Source: Maea johnstoni (taxonomy: Eukaryota; Annelida; Polychaeta; Spionida; Magelonidae). Taken from it: a stretch of DNA of 64,000 nucleotides. The position numbers and the translations under genes are program-made. The notes under the pieces were generated by a model. That model had not been told where the DNA came from and made no database searches. It saw nothing but the letters and a program-made list of their open reading frames with translations. This document shows, piece by piece, positions 43,901 to 49,824 of this stretch; positions within the stretch are counted from its first letter, which is position 1; every line of letters begins with the position of its first letter. The stretch is from the NCBI GenBank assembly GCA_963942565.1, contig OZ012700.1:19960546-20024545 (forward strand). Direction: 5' to 3'.

Positions 43901-46042
43901 TTAGGGCACCCAATTTTAGGCACCCAGTTTCCAAATCCTGGCTAAGACCCTGTCCTGAAGCACAGCAACTTTTGGTGATCGAGGTTCGATAATAGCTATG
44001 CATATTGTCACCAGATAGCACTATTATATTAGCCCTTATTGCAATAGTAAAGACCAAGAACAATTAATACATAGTATTAGTAAGTGGAGTTCACTGGTTT
44101 ATGAATAAACCCAAAAGTGTTTGGTTCCTATTACATCCTAAAAAATATAGGTAGGTTAGGTAGGGATCTTTTTTTTTTTAATTTTTTGAAATTATTTTTA
44201 TTCTTTAACTCACATGATTCCCTGTAGTTGGATGGCTTCAATTAAAGTTTCCCTTGTTGTAATTGTCTATATGCATTAATCGTACTTCTGCTCATTCAGA
44301 AATTTATAATTTAATGGTTAATGGGGAATTGATATTTAGGACAGCGAGGCTATTTTTGGGTAGGAACAGTTCATTATTCAGTAGGATTGGCAAAAAATAC
44401 TTTAGGGTAGGGGACAAAACCTAGGTAGGGTAGGGTAATAGGAACCAAACATCTTTTCTCTTAGGTCTAAGGGTTAACACAATAACGTTAGAGTGGTACC
44501 CAATAGAGCCTGGTGTGTAGCAGGGGCCTAAGTATAAAGCTCTACGTAGTGCTTGCGATGTGCTTGTGGTTAGAAAGTCCATTGTTCTCCCTTTGTATTC
44601 CTAACCACAAGCACATCGCAAGCACTACGTAGAGCTTTATACTTAGGGCCCCTGGGCCCCTAAGTATAACGCTCTTATGTTCTGCTTGCGATGTGCTTGT
44701 GGTTTGGCAGTCTGTTGTTCTCCCTTTGTATTCCTAACCACAAGCACCTCGCAAGCAGAACATAAGAGCTTTATACTTAGAGCCCCTGGACATGCAGGGA
44801 ATATGTTCATGGGTGAATGCACGGTCACAGAGATGAGGCTGAGGGGACGAGAAGAGACACGCCTGTGGTTGAGCAGATTAAGGTTTTAACCAATTCATGC
44901 ATAGAATTTCCCATTAATCCTTTAACCCTTATGCTGCTTGGGCCCTAAGTATAAAACTTTACGTAGTGCTTGCGAGGTGCTTGTGGTTAGGAATACAAAG
45001 GGAGAACAATGGACTCCAAACCACAAGCACATCGCAAGCAGAACATAAGAGCTTTATACTTAGGGCCCCTGGTGGCTAATTTGGCCGATACAAAATGATG
45101 CAAAAAACCTGAAAAATCATTGAAACCCTGGCATATGGGTACTCATCTGAGAGTACTCAGTGAGAGCAATCCAATGAATACCAACATGACAGGGTTTGAA
45201 TGGTTTTCACAAAATCTCTGCTTTCTTGTGCTTTGGACTAAAGTAGCCTTAGCACTGTATGGGTTATTAACCTTTCCATTGCTGAGGCTACTTTCCTCCT
45301 TTCGTCAGAGAGATATCATCTAAAAAGTCAGGCCTCCATTGGTCGTCACAGTATTCTATGGGTTAACCCCTCCAATGCTGAGGCTACTTTCGCCCAAAGC
45401 ACAAGGACGCAAATATTTTTGTTGAACCATCAAAACCCTGCCATGTTGATATTCATTGGATAGCTCTCGTTGAGTATTCTCAGATGAGTACCCATTTGAT
45501 AGGGTTTCTGTCATTTTTTCTGTTTTTTGCCTGATTTTGTATTTGGCCAAACTCGCCACCAGAAACATAGGGGTAAACCCATTTATGTCTATATAGTACT
45601 ACATACTTGAAATATCGATTTTCATCACTTTATCTGCCATATTGCAGGTAAGCCGTAACTAGCCATTTGTTAGTGGTAGAGGAAACTTGAGTCTCTGCCG
45701 AAAACCACCGCCTAACCCCTAGTCACTGACAACATTCTCATATGCCCCGGCCAGGATTCAAAACCCACGCAGTAGTGAGAGACAGCTAGCAGTCAGTGGC
45801 AACACCTTAGAGCACACAGCAAAACAAAGTGACAATAATCAAAATTTAAACAAACAAAAATAAAATCCTCATCATTTCTTTGCACCCAGAAGATCGCTAT
45901 ACATAATATATAAGGTTGGCACTTACCCTGTATTGGCGTGGCTCCAAATCTTGGCAGTGTGCCAGATTCTGTCAGTTTCTTGCCGTGCTGCTGAAGCTGA
46001 AAGGAGCAGCTCTCTGTCGTAACCGGGAAATAGTCCTCCAAC
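25130..46042 (-). CDS. GTF3C2: General transcription factor 3C subunit 2 (TFIIIC 110 kDa), WD-repeat part to stop
   Basis: TFIIIC binds the internal promoter (A/B boxes) of tRNA genes in the nucleus and recruits TFIIIB for RNA polymerase III; this subunit is a WD-repeat scaffold. Nine exons join in one phase-consistent frame of about 754 codons. I compared it from memory with human GTF3C2 and see the same blocks in the same order: [13 protein letters not shown]...[35 protein letters not shown]...LPHP-like [52 protein letters not shown], and a last blade [22 protein letters not shown]. The last exon has a long Ser/Gly/Lys-rich linker. Exons upstream of 46042, coding for the roughly 390-residue basic N-terminal part, were not found. 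No other gene shares this interval. Several splice sites are bordered by repeats. Confidence 0.93.
26324..26660. mobile_element. MITE with CAGGGCTCGACGCTAA end, intronic
   Basis: GGGCTCGACGCTAAGG at the left and TTAGCGTTGAGGCCTG at the right are imperfect inverted repeats. Subterminal ACTGGTCCTACAGGGCCAGT is repeated and self-complementary. A decayed relative lies at 59041-59340, and 33453-33806 has similar ends. The CAGGG start resembles hAT elements, but I found no clean 8-bp duplication. Confidence 0.65.
26961..27150 (-). mobile_element. MITE family B, decayed
   Basis: It starts TTAATCCATTAATGCC and keeps AATATTTGAAGGAGAAATGT and TATTTTCAAAAGTATC. The right end is lost next to MITE K. Confidence 0.7.
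27155..27590. mobile_element. MITE family K, copy 1, abutting a GTF3C2 splice donor
   Basis: About 436 bases bounded by inverted TAGGCCACTCCAATTTA and TAAATTGGAGTGGCCTTA-type ends (about 30 bases each, reading on to ACTTGTCTTA). It matches 54606-55035 over its length, including GACTAGGACTGGTAGCGA and TCTGAGGCTCTACTACAGCA. Its right end touches the exon ending at 27592. Confidence 0.9.
27592..27720 (-). CDS. GTF3C2: GTF3C2 exon
   Basis: 129 bases, exactly 43 codons, between GTTTCAG|GAC and AGACAG|GTAAGG. It encodes [40 protein letters not shown] and RRQ. From its second base on, the donor lies within the terminal inverted repeat of MITE K. Confidence 0.91.
27845..28645 (+). repeat. (TAG)n microsatellite, 800 bases, intronic
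   Basis: A nearly pure TAG triplet with GTTATAGTCATAG interruptions recurring at variable intervals (for example near 27925, 28010, 28130, 28210, 28285, 28447 and 28550), which shows block duplications. On the minus (transcribed) strand it is (CTA)n. Poly-Thr and poly-Val frames are artefacts. Confidence 0.97.
28694..28927 (-). mobile_element. MITE family B
   Basis: ATAACCCATTGATGTTCAC at the left, GAGGAACTCTCAAGC...GGGTTAA at the right. The right TTAA (28924-28927) is shared with the family A copy that follows. Confidence 0.75.
28928..29134 (-). mobile_element. MITE family A, 13 bases inside a GTF3C2 intron
   Basis: 207 bases between TTAA at 28924-28927 and TTAA at 29135-29138. The donor of the exon ending at 29152 begins at 29151, so the element's TTAA occupies intron bases 14-17. 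On the gene's strand it runs CCCATATGCTGCTGG first. Confidence 0.85.
29152..29239 (-). CDS. GTF3C2: GTF3C2 exon
   Basis: 88 bases between TTTCCAG|C and ATATGG|GTGAGT. The split codon TGC gives [17 protein letters not shown] then [14 protein letters not shown], matching in position the human segment DNCYASYGLCGIHYI...RKGTVW. A family A element starts at intron base 14. Confidence 0.9.
29488..29690. mobile_element. Short element rich in CCCGT/ACGGG motifs, intronic
   Basis: Ends CACAGGTTTTTTGATCCCGAC and TTTTTACCTGTGTA are weakly inverted. The interior repeats CCATAACGGGCCCGT, TAACAGGC and CCGTAACGG in both orientations. It is probably a MITE; the family is unknown. Confidence 0.5.
29822..30130. 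mobile_element. MITE family F, copy 1
   Basis: GTCTTAGCCAGTAGGG at the left and CTTGGCTAAGACCCT at the right are inverted. The interior AGGACACCCAATTTG and ATTCCCATGAGATTGTATAA recur at 43640-43952 and 36078-36256. Confidence 0.75.
30336..31606. mobile_element. 1.27-kb non-autonomous element with TA flanks, intronic
   Basis: The ends CTGTAGAACACGAAATT and AATTTCGTGTTCTACAG are perfect inverted repeats, flanked by TA (30334-30335 and 31607-31608). Next inside, CGCGTG and CACGCG also pair. The interior holds a tandem duplication of about 175 bases (near 30868 and 31044) and an inverted pair (AAATTCATTTTGATAAAAGT at about 30606, complement at about 30805). No transposase frame. TA flanks suit Tc1/mariner. 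Confidence 0.8.
31701..32011 (-). mobile_element. SINE-1 copy, minus strand, intronic
   Basis: On the minus strand it reads GGGAACAAAGTAGCTCAGTT (A-box region), a B-box-like GGTCCAATTCC, then TGGGTACCTATCATTAATAA and the tail CCTAATACCT. It has the same sense as GTF3C2 transcription. Confidence 0.85.
32127..32448 (-). CDS. GTF3C2: GTF3C2 exon, central WD blade
   Basis: 322 bases between AAATCTAG|GC and TATTG|GTAGGA. It encodes [12 protein letters not shown], a short insertion ([11 protein letters not shown]), [20 protein letters not shown] and [17 protein letters not shown], ending at SADDSY. Its acceptor lies 6 bases from an (AAT)n tract, which replaces a normal pyrimidine tract. Confidence 0.93.
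32455..32785 (+). repeat. (AAT)n microsatellite next to a splice acceptor
   Basis: About 330 bases of AAT with TCA and TGA blocks (CATCATCATCATCATCAT near 32580). It begins 6 bases from the acceptor of the exon 32127-32448. Confidence 0.97.
32820..33452. other. Intronic sequence with nothing recognised
   Basis: No repeat family or exon noted. It lies in the intron between the GTF3C2 exons at 33843 and 32448. Confidence 0.4.
33453..33806. mobile_element. MITE with CAGGGCTTGACGTTAA end, intronic
   Basis: CAGGGCTTGACGTTAAGG at the left pairs with CTTAATGTTGAGCCCTG at the right. The subterminal GGGCTAGTAAA recurs several times. Flanks share ATATA but no convincing 8-bp duplication is seen. Confidence 0.7.
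33843..33923 (-). CDS. GTF3C2: GTF3C2 exon, small
   Basis: 81 bases between TTTCCAG|AT and GAATG|GTAAGT. The junction codon GAT (Asp) precedes [26 protein letters not shown] follows and a split GGC (Gly) leads into KVMLWDL, reconstituting a typical WD strand d. Confidence 0.92.
33983..34222. mobile_element. MITE family C, copy 3, intronic
   Basis: CTTAGGCCTAAAAAAATTAA at the left and TTTTTTTTAGGCCTTA at the right, with GTTTGTTTCGTGTAACGG and TTACAGGAAACAAACAA inside them. Orientation is opposite to copy 1. Confidence 0.88.
34290..34510 (+). mobile_element. SINE-2 copy, intronic
   Basis: GATAGTCGAGTGGTCTGAAG (A-box-like), then GTGAGGAAGTTGCCAGTGAC, GGTATTCCGGTTTCCTCCCC and AGTGACGATAAACGAAATG. 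The B-box part is eroded. Confidence 0.65.
34513..34696 (+). mobile_element. MITE family B
   Basis: TTAACCCATTCACACTCAGA at the left, AATGGGTTAA at the right. About 40 bases near the right end (the GTCAGGCC...GGCCGCTCTG part) are missing. Confidence 0.8.
34711..35290 (-). mobile_element. SINE-2 fragments split by a SINE-3 insertion
   Basis: Tail-side SINE-2 pieces (TTTACCCACCACTTAAAACT; GTACCCGGCGAAAACCACCG) occur on both sides of the insert at 34962-35232. A further short piece at 35412-35440 (AGTCACTGGCAACTTCCTCA) sits about 20 bases inside the donor of the exon 35458-35638. Confidence 0.65.
34962..35232 (-). mobile_element. SINE-3 insertion with 17-bp target duplication
   Basis: 271 bases flanked by CCCTAGTACCCGTCGAA (34945-34961) and CCCTAGTACCCGGCGAA (35233-35249), 16 of 17 identical. 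On the minus strand it starts with a tRNA-like head (GTGGCCTAGTGGTAACGATG, then GCGAGTTCGCAAGTTTCAAA) and ends in TTCCTTCCTT. Long target repeats indicate LINE-assisted retroposition. Confidence 0.9.
35458..35638 (-). CDS. GTF3C2: GTF3C2 exon, [14 protein letters not shown] blade
   Basis: 181 bases between CTCTGCAG|AAT and GAAAG|GTGAGG, starting on a codon boundary. It encodes [37 protein letters not shown] and so on to SPLMK. Two longer frames overlapping it lack homology and break the phase. Confidence 0.92.
35640..35990 (-). repeat. Tandem repeat of about 115-125 bp, intronic
   Basis: Three diverged units share GGCCGCCATTCTG/GCCGCCACTCTGG, AGAGAAAACAATACTGTAGA and TTTTGGATTTTCCGAGATTT. 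The first unit overlaps the acceptor end of the exon 35458-35638 (GGAGGCCGCCATTCTGCAGA), so this too is a small boundary-derived array: acceptor plus about 11 exon bases. Confidence 0.7.
36078..36256. mobile_element. MITE family F, copy 2, cut off by the 113-bp array
   Basis: GTCTTAGCCATCATTTGGAC at the left; AGAACACCCAATTGAATATT and ATTCCCATTGATATTGCATA inside. It stops at TTATCTCCCTTAA, where the array begins, and lacks its right third. Confidence 0.75.
36257..37644 (-). repeat. 113-bp array made from a GTF3C2 exon end and its splice donor, about 12 units
   Basis: Read on the minus strand, each unit is the last 84 bases of the exon 37561-37687 (coding [20 protein letters not shown] and EDPGLDCQ) plus the first 29 bases of the intron. 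The unit nearest the exon is the exon itself. Seven of the 12 donors, counting the real one, keep CAG|GTAAG; five are changed to CAGTTAAG or CAGGAAAG. Altered donors recur as pairs 564 bases apart (near 37213/37102 and 36649/36535), showing a five-unit higher-order repeat of 565 bp. Confidence 0.95.
37561..37687 (-). CDS. GTF3C2: GTF3C2 exon, [14 protein letters not shown] blade
   Basis: 127 bases between CTTCCAG|T and GTCAG|GTAAGT; it starts at codon position 3 and ends on a codon boundary. It encodes [20 protein letters not shown] then [18 protein letters not shown] and LDCQ. The last 84 bases are the exon part of the 113-bp array that fills the next intron. Confidence 0.93.
37745..37995 (+). 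repeat. (ATT)n microsatellite, intronic
   Basis: About 250 bases of ATT with ATC and ATAATT interruptions, 58 bases beyond the acceptor of the exon 37561-37687. Confidence 0.97.
38178..38544 (+). mobile_element. MITE family A, full copy plus a partial tandem copy
   Basis: A full copy (38178-38399) ends GCATTGGAAGGGTTTA. A second partial one (38400-38544) lacks the first 60 bases or so and ends ACCATTGAAAGGGTTGAA. Confidence 0.8.
38601..38832 (+). mobile_element. MITE family B
   Basis: TTAACCCATTAATGCTTAGG to GAGTATTAATGGATTAA. The right terminus has one change (GGATTAA). Confidence 0.82.
39215..39660. mobile_element. Family B / A / B cluster
   Basis: A partial B (39225-39292) runs into a reverse A (39293-39477), whose right TTAA (39473-39476) starts another B (to about 39660). 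The shared TTAAs suggest A inserted at the end of a B copy. Confidence 0.75.
39832..40140 (+). mobile_element. MITE A joined to a piece of MITE B
   Basis: A forward A copy (from 39832) runs to TCAAAAATCTTTGATGGATA, then switches to B sequence (TAAATGTTAATCAGTACATT and TTCAAATATTTTGTAA) without its own right end. Confidence 0.7.
40145..40290. mobile_element. Decayed MITE family B fragment
   Basis: Recognised only from TTTAGAAATATTTCTCTGAA, GTAGAAATGTCAATC and TCATCAAATAG. The ends are missing. Confidence 0.45.
40291..40482 (-). mobile_element. MITE family A
   Basis: Reverse copy, TTAACCCTTCCAAAGCACAA to CAGCGGCATAAGGGTTAA. It lacks about 20 bases (ATGCTGAGGCTACTTTCGTC) near its left end. Confidence 0.85.
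40634..40822 (-). mobile_element. MITE family A
   Basis: Reverse copy, TTAACCTTCTAACGTTGAGG to ACCAGCAGCGTAAG. The right TTAA is lost. Confidence 0.8.
41055..41268. repeat. Dispersed repeat J, copy 2, left part
   Basis: Matches 11808-11950 and 12443-12520 (GTTCACACAATTGCCACAC; GGGATGACATATAAATATGG). It continues past the hAT insertion at 41707. Confidence 0.65.
41269..41698. mobile_element. hAT-type MITE with perfect 8-bp target duplication
   Basis: 430 bases with ends TAGGGCTGTCATTGATA and GTATCGATGACAGCCCTA (inverted), flanked on both sides by CCTAGGAG (41261-41268 and 41699-41706). No transposase. It is inserted in repeat J, whose sequence would read on as ATGGCCTAGGAGGCAT without it. 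Confidence 0.93.
42146..42351 (+). mobile_element. MITE family B, left end eroded
   Basis: TGAGTCAGCCGTCTGGACCT, then TTTGAAAATAACTTTGGAAT and AATATTTGAAGGAGAG, ending TTATATGGGTTAA. Its final TTAA is the first of the adjacent A copy. Confidence 0.75.
42352..42527 (-). mobile_element. MITE family A, 78 bases inside a GTF3C2 intron
   Basis: Between TTAA at 42348-42351 and TTAA at about 42528-42531. A deletion removes about 20 bases in the middle (the GAGTACCCATGTGCCAGG part). It lies downstream of the donor at 42608. Confidence 0.85.
42609..42807 (-). CDS. GTF3C2: GTF3C2 exon, first WD blade
   Basis: 199 bases between TTTCAG|AT and AAAAG|GTAAGA. The junction codon with the previous exon is GAT (Asp). 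It encodes [19 protein letters not shown] through [21 protein letters not shown] second possible donor (CGTG|GTGAGA, 10 bases upstream) gives the wrong phase. Its first 65 or so bases recur in the upstream intron (42808-43300). Confidence 0.92.
42742..43300 (-). repeat. About 160-bp array made from a GTF3C2 acceptor and exon start, about 4 units
   Basis: On the minus strand each unit has intron sequence, an acceptor (AATTTCAG or ACATTTCAG) and about 65 bases copied from the exon 42609-42807 (for example CTGACGGCATTGAATGCTGG, coding [17 protein letters not shown]). Acceptors lie at 42808 (the real one), 42974, 43133 and 43292, spaced 166, 159 and 159. All three extra acceptors keep CAG. No unit contains a donor. 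Confidence 0.92.
43640..43952. mobile_element. MITE family F, copy 3
   Basis: GGTCTTAGCCAGCAGGG at the left and CCTGGCTAAGACCCTG at the right are inverted. Subterminal GGACACCCAAA repeats occur at both ends. Confidence 0.82.
44105..44472. mobile_element. MITE related to family C, copy 4
   Basis: GTGTTTGGTTCCTATTACAT and AGGTAGGTTAGGTAGGGATC at the left; TAGGGTAATAGGAACCAAAC at the right. The ends read GGTTCCTATTAC, not GTTTCCTGTAAC, so it is a divergent subfamily. Confidence 0.65.
44523..44653. mobile_element. Palindromic element P, copy 1
   Basis: Arms of about 50 bases (GGGGCCTAAGTATAAAGCTC, TACGTAGTGCTTGCGATGTG, CTTGTGGTTA) pair perfectly apart from one or two bases, around the loop AAGTCCATTGTTCTCCC. 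Confidence 0.88.
44654..44789. mobile_element. Palindromic element P, copy 2
   Basis: Directly after copy 1. Its arms read CTCTTATGTTCTGCTTGCGA in place of CTCTACGTAGTGCTTGCGA; the loop (GTCTGTTGTTCTCCCTTTG) has the same orientation as copy 1. Confidence 0.88.
44932..45268 (+). mobile_element. MITE family A interrupted by element P
   Basis: TTAACCCTTATGCTGCT, then 136 bases of P, then GGTGGCTAATTTGGCC and the rest of A to CACTGTATGGGTTA. The A copy therefore predates the P insertion. Confidence 0.88.
44937..45072. mobile_element. Palindromic element P, copy 3, hybrid arms
   Basis: The left arm is of the copy 1 type (TACGTAGTGCTTGCGAGGTG); the right arm is of the copy 2 type (CGCAAGCAGAACATAAGAGC). 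The loop is inverted relative to copies 1 and 2. The target duplication appears to be only CT. Confidence 0.85.
45266..45577 (-). mobile_element. A fragment, B fragment and a full A copy
   Basis: A short A end (TTAACCTTTCCATTGCTGAG, 45269-45296) joins a B end (CAGAGAGATATCATCTAAAA to TATGGGTTAA, 45305-45366). Then a reverse A runs from 45363 to 45577, its last TTAA changed to GTAA. Confidence 0.75.
45640..45835 (-). mobile_element. SINE-2 copy, minus strand
   Basis: On the plus strand: AAGCCGTAACTAGCCATTTG, GCCGAAAACCACCGCCTAAC, CCCCGGCCAGGATTCAAAAC (B-box complement) and AGCAGTCAGTGGCAACACCT. It lies about 90 bases downstream of the donor at 45926. Confidence 0.7.
45927..46042 (-). CDS. GTF3C2: GTF3C2 exon (most upstream found)
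   Basis: 116 bases between acceptor TCTCTAG|G and donor CAGG|GTAAGT. It begins with the third base of a codon and ends with the first. It encodes [20 protein letters not shown] to [10 protein letters not shown], aligning with the segment just before the first WD blade (human SPLFSVQREG...INRFSSI). Confidence 0.88.
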
Positions 46043-46127
46043 CTAGAGACAAGAAAACGAGCATGTAATTAGCTGTTACATTAGGCAAAGACGTTTTGAA
46101 ATCCTTCATGTATTCAATGTCATTAGA

Positions 46128-46434
46128 GGGACAAAGTAGCTCAGTTGGTTAGGGGTCCGACTAGTAATCAAAAGGTCGCTGGTTCAATTACCGGCCGGGG
46201 CACTTTGGTCTGTCCTTGGGCAAGACAGTTTATTGCCTCAGTCGACCCAGCTGCAAAATGGGTACCTAGCATTAATAAGGCAGTGCTTAGAGCTTGTGCG
46301 CTATATGCTGCCAACTGCTCTGGAATATCCCTCGGGGGATTGAAATGGTTTTCGTGTGTACTGTGCCTGTTAGGGAAGGAAGGTTGTGTGAGCGCTTCAG
46401 TGGATACAAGACTATAAACCAAATACCTTTATGT
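46128..46434 (+). mobile_element. SINE-1 copy
   Basis: A tRNA-like head (GGGACAAAGTAGCTCAGTTG; B-box-like GGTTCAATTAC), a central TGGGTACCTAGCATTAATAA, then GCTCTGGAATATCCCTCGGG and the tail AAATACCTTTATG. Confidence 0.88.
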
Positions 46435-46603
46435 ATTGAACAACATCTGTTGTGATTGGTAGATACGGGGATGTCCAAATATTTTAGTCCCGGAGAACAA
46501 CAATTTTTGGTCACCATGGTTCGATAATAACAATAAATATTGTCACCTGGTGGCACTATTATTGTAATAGTTAAGACCAAGACCAAACAATAGACAGTAT
46601 TAC

Positions 46604-46829
46604 TTAACCCTTATATGTTGCTGGAGGCTATATAATTTGGCCAATACAAAATGATGCAAAAAAAAAATAAAAAAAAATAAATGAAACTGGCGCATGGGTA
46701 CTCATCTGCGAGTACTCAGCGAGAGCTATCCAATGAATACCGTCATGACAGGATTTAGATCTTTTTTCAAAAATCTTTGCGTCCTTGTGCTTTGGAAAGT
46801 AGCCTCAGCATTAAGCATTAATGGGTTAA
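46604..46829 (+). mobile_element. MITE family A
   Basis: TTAACCCTTATATGTTGCTG to the right end AATGGGTTAAG, which resembles family B (GCATTAATGGGTTAA), so this copy is an A/B chimera at its right terminus. Confidence 0.8.
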
Positions 46830-47035
46830 GATCTCCAAAAGATATGGTTGAGAAAAAAACAACAGCATCCTAATTGTATTTCTCCCAGCTTGTCAGTCTC
46901 TTCCCTTATAATAAATCAACCCAGAAACTTTATTATACCTCTGGCAGTTGATGCTCGCATGGATGAGATTTTTATGACCCAGGGGGAGCCACAGGTCTCT
47001 AGCTACTAACGGGTACATTTCTATTGCTTCATAAC

Positions 47036-47255
47036 CTATTCATGCCTAGAGGTCTCCTTGACAAGTGTCGTCTGGATCTAAACTAATTTTGAAAATAACT
47101 TTGGAGTTATGCATAGATTGGAAAGATATTTGAAGAAAAGTTGTTAGTGCGTTTCTGGTCAACATTTCTCCTTCAAATGCTATTTTGAAAATTGCTTTGC
47201 AAGAGAGATATCATCAAAATTGTCAGGCAGTTTTGGCCGCTAAAGGCATTCATGC
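47036..47255 (+). mobile_element. MITE family B
   Basis: TAACCTATTCATGCCTAGAG, then AGTGTCGTCTGGATCTAAAC; the right end is near GGCCGCTAAAGGCATTCATG. The right TTAA is lost. Confidence 0.75.
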
Positions 47256-47298
47256 TCGTGATGCCAAGGAACATGTGGGCTGTTGTAATGATATATTA

Positions 47299-47428
47299 TG
47301 CAAATATGACATCCCTATGGGGCGTGCACCAGGAATAACTTCCCATCGAGAGGATTGTCACTCGAGGTCGACAATCCTCTCGATGGGAAGTTATTCCTCG
47401 TGTACACCCCACAGGGATGTCATATTTG
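47299..47428. mobile_element. Near-perfect foldback element
   Basis: Arms of about 58 bases (CAAATATGACATCCCTATGG and GGAATAACTTCCCATCGAGA to GATTGTC) pair around ACTCGAGGTC. A few mismatches only. Its build resembles 3672-3808, though the sequence differs. Confidence 0.88.
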
Positions 47429-48399
47429 TTTAATTATACCGAATAAAATACAAAACACAGAATGGGAAAAAATTACAAACAGAGATTTTGGACAAATACT
47501 CTTCGTCTGCCTTGTTGAGCTAGTTTCATAGGTAGGTCAATCGGCAAACTCTGTGGGTGTTCTTGGGTATTCAGCTTTTATCATGGGTCCTATGATAATT
47601 AGCCTGTGGCAACCAATCCATGTTCTATTCATCTAAGATCATATGCACTTACAGGGAACTTTCATTTTGCCACTAGCAGGAGCAACAAGTGGCTGGCTAC
47701 TAAAGGGCACATTTTTACTGTTGTTAAATATAACCCATAGGTCCCATTAAATCTCAAGCTTTGAGGCAGGCATGAATGATTCATTTTTTATATTGTAGGT
47801 GGAGCCACATGTCTCTAGGCACTCACAGGTGTCTTAGTCATACCTATTAACCCATTGGCCCGTTACTGTGTCAGGCTCCAAGAGAGATGGCAATAACTTT
47901 AATTAGGATCTAGGGGAAACAGCATTCTCCTGAATTCTTAAGTATTTTCTCTTGCTCACTAACCTAGTAGCCTTGTTACAACTAAAGCCTTAAAGACAAA
48001 TAGCAATTACTCTGTTCCTGGGACATAGAGCCTGGGGAGGGGGGGGGGGGGGGGGGGGGGTGGTGCACCAGTTTCCTGAATCCTCATCTTTTCTCTTTCT
48101 TGTTAACCTAGTAGCCTTGGTGCTACTAAAGCCTAAAGACAATTGGAATGACTCTGTTACTAGGACCTAGAGGGAGCCACCAGTCTCCTGAATCCAAAAG
48201 ATTTCTATCGCTGGTGAACCTAGTAACCTTGTTACTACTAAAGCCTAAAAACACATAGGAATGACACTGTTACTAGAACCTAGGGGAAGCCACCAGCCTC
48301 CCGAATCCTTCAGTCTTTTCTCTTGCTTGTAAAATCATAGTAGCATTGTTACAACTGAAACCTAAAGACATAGTTTTGAAGGGCTTGTTCCAAGGGCAG

Positions 48400-48870
48400 A
48401 AAATGATACACCTCATGTCAGAGAGTTTGTCCCTATATCTGGCTTTTTAAGGAACCTTTATTTCTATTAAGTATTTCAGCAACTTGTCCAATAAATGACC
48501 ATTGCAATTGCTATTTCCTTTAAAGATAAATTGTCTATAAAATTCCAGTGTATTGATAGGTTTTGAATATAAGAAGAGAAGTCTCTTCCTTAATTATGAC
48601 CACATTTCTTCAAAAACCCTGAGCTTGTATTGTTATTGTCATCATGGCATTAAGTTTGGTGTATACAATAAAATGGCAAAAAATATTTATTCATTAAAAC
48701 TCTAATCAAAATCTGCAAACTTTGTTGCTATTCATTGACTGAAGACAACTCTTGGCAAATAAAGGTTTAGAGCTAGCAATTTGAAGGAGTGGGGATTCCA
48801 TAAAAGGAAGAATAGGCAAAAATATCATTGAGTAAATGATATAAGTTAATTTTATATTATGACCTATTGA
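48400..48870. other. Unassigned sequence
   Basis: AT-rich; no element or exon recognised. Confidence 0.4.
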
Positions 48871-48885
48871 TTTGTAGAAGCCTTG

Positions 48886-48888
<3 letters not shown>

Positions 48889-48955
<67 letters not shown>

Positions 48956-49035
48956 TAATAATAATAATGATAATAATAATAATAATAATAATGATAATAA
49001 GGATGAAGATGATGATTATGATAATAATAATAATA

Positions 49036-49093
<58 letters not shown>

Positions 49094-49165
49094 TAATAAT
49101 AATAATAATAATAAAAATGATAATAATAATAATAACAATAATAATAATAATAATAATAATAATTG
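48889..49165 (+). repeat. (AAT)n microsatellite
   Basis: About 275 bases of AAT with AAAAAT, GATAAT and a GGATGAAGATGATGATTATG interruption. Confidence 0.97.
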
Positions 49166-49169
49166 ATAT

Positions 49170-49690
49170 CGCACCCTGTCCACCTGTAATGTTCAAAAGC
49201 ACTTTTAAGAATACTAAGTGGACAGATGTTTACGGTCCATATAGTAAAAAAAAACTCCTTTCAAAAGAGCAAAATAAGTGATGGTGTAACATATAAAGTT
49301 CCTTAATTGCATCAGTATAATAAAAGTATAGGATATGAACAATATATCATAGAGGAGGTTACAATAAGAGGCCTTTTTCTGTCATGTTCCCATTTGATTA
49401 ATTGATCCAGTCCCTACGGATGAATTCCCACCTAATACGGTGGCATTTATAATGCAGCGAGGCTGAGAGCCCCGCCCCCTGGGGAGAGCACAGGGCCATG
49501 ATTGCAGGGATGTTAAGAGGGTTATGTTTGTAGTGGGAAGAACAATAACACACACTTTGGCTGATTGCTGGATAACAGAGCGAATACCTAATGATCACCT
49601 GAGTGTACGTCCTATTGTTATAGTGATGACAATGGCTGCATACTACCTGCTGAAAGGCTACTACTGGAACTTTTGAGTCAGCTACCGCCA
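49170..49690. other. Unassigned sequence
   Basis: No exon accepted. 49440-49510 is GC-rich (GAGCCCCGCCCCCTGGGGAG), unlike its surroundings. The minus strand there contains WEFIRRDWIN, loosely like the GTF3C2 motif upstream of the first blade, but a stop follows and the phase cannot be shown. Confidence 0.35.
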
Positions 49691-49780
49691 CCACCTCTAC
49701 TACCTATTATGCTGTTACGCCTACCTCTAATTGCTGCTGTTTCTAATACTTCTGCTATTGCAACTTTAGTTGTGCTGCTG

Positions 49781-49824
<44 letters not shown>

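Larger units (their letters stand above)
46920..48370 (+). repeat. Degenerate tandem repeat of about 115-125 bp
   Basis: Best preserved at 47870-48370: four units share AACCTAGTAGCCTTGTTAC, AAAGCCTAAAGACA, CTGTTACTAGGACCTAG and GGAGCCACCAGTCTCCTGAA. Weaker units (GGAGCCACAGGTCTCTAG) extend back to about 46920. A run of 22 G (48039-48060) sits at one unit's GGGGGAGCC position. Elements at 47036-47255 and 47299-47428 are inserted in it. Confidence 0.75.

Noticed and set aside
46128-46205. tRNA gene suggested by AGCTCAGTTGG and GGTTCAATT motifs (also at 52880, 59397 and 31940-32011)
   Set aside because: The same extended sequence follows in all four copies and the acceptor stem does not close; these are SINE heads.
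49398-49510. WEFIRRDWIN on the minus strand as a possible upstream GTF3C2 exon
   Set aside because: A stop follows at once, no clear splice sites give the required phase, and the similarity is only a few residues.
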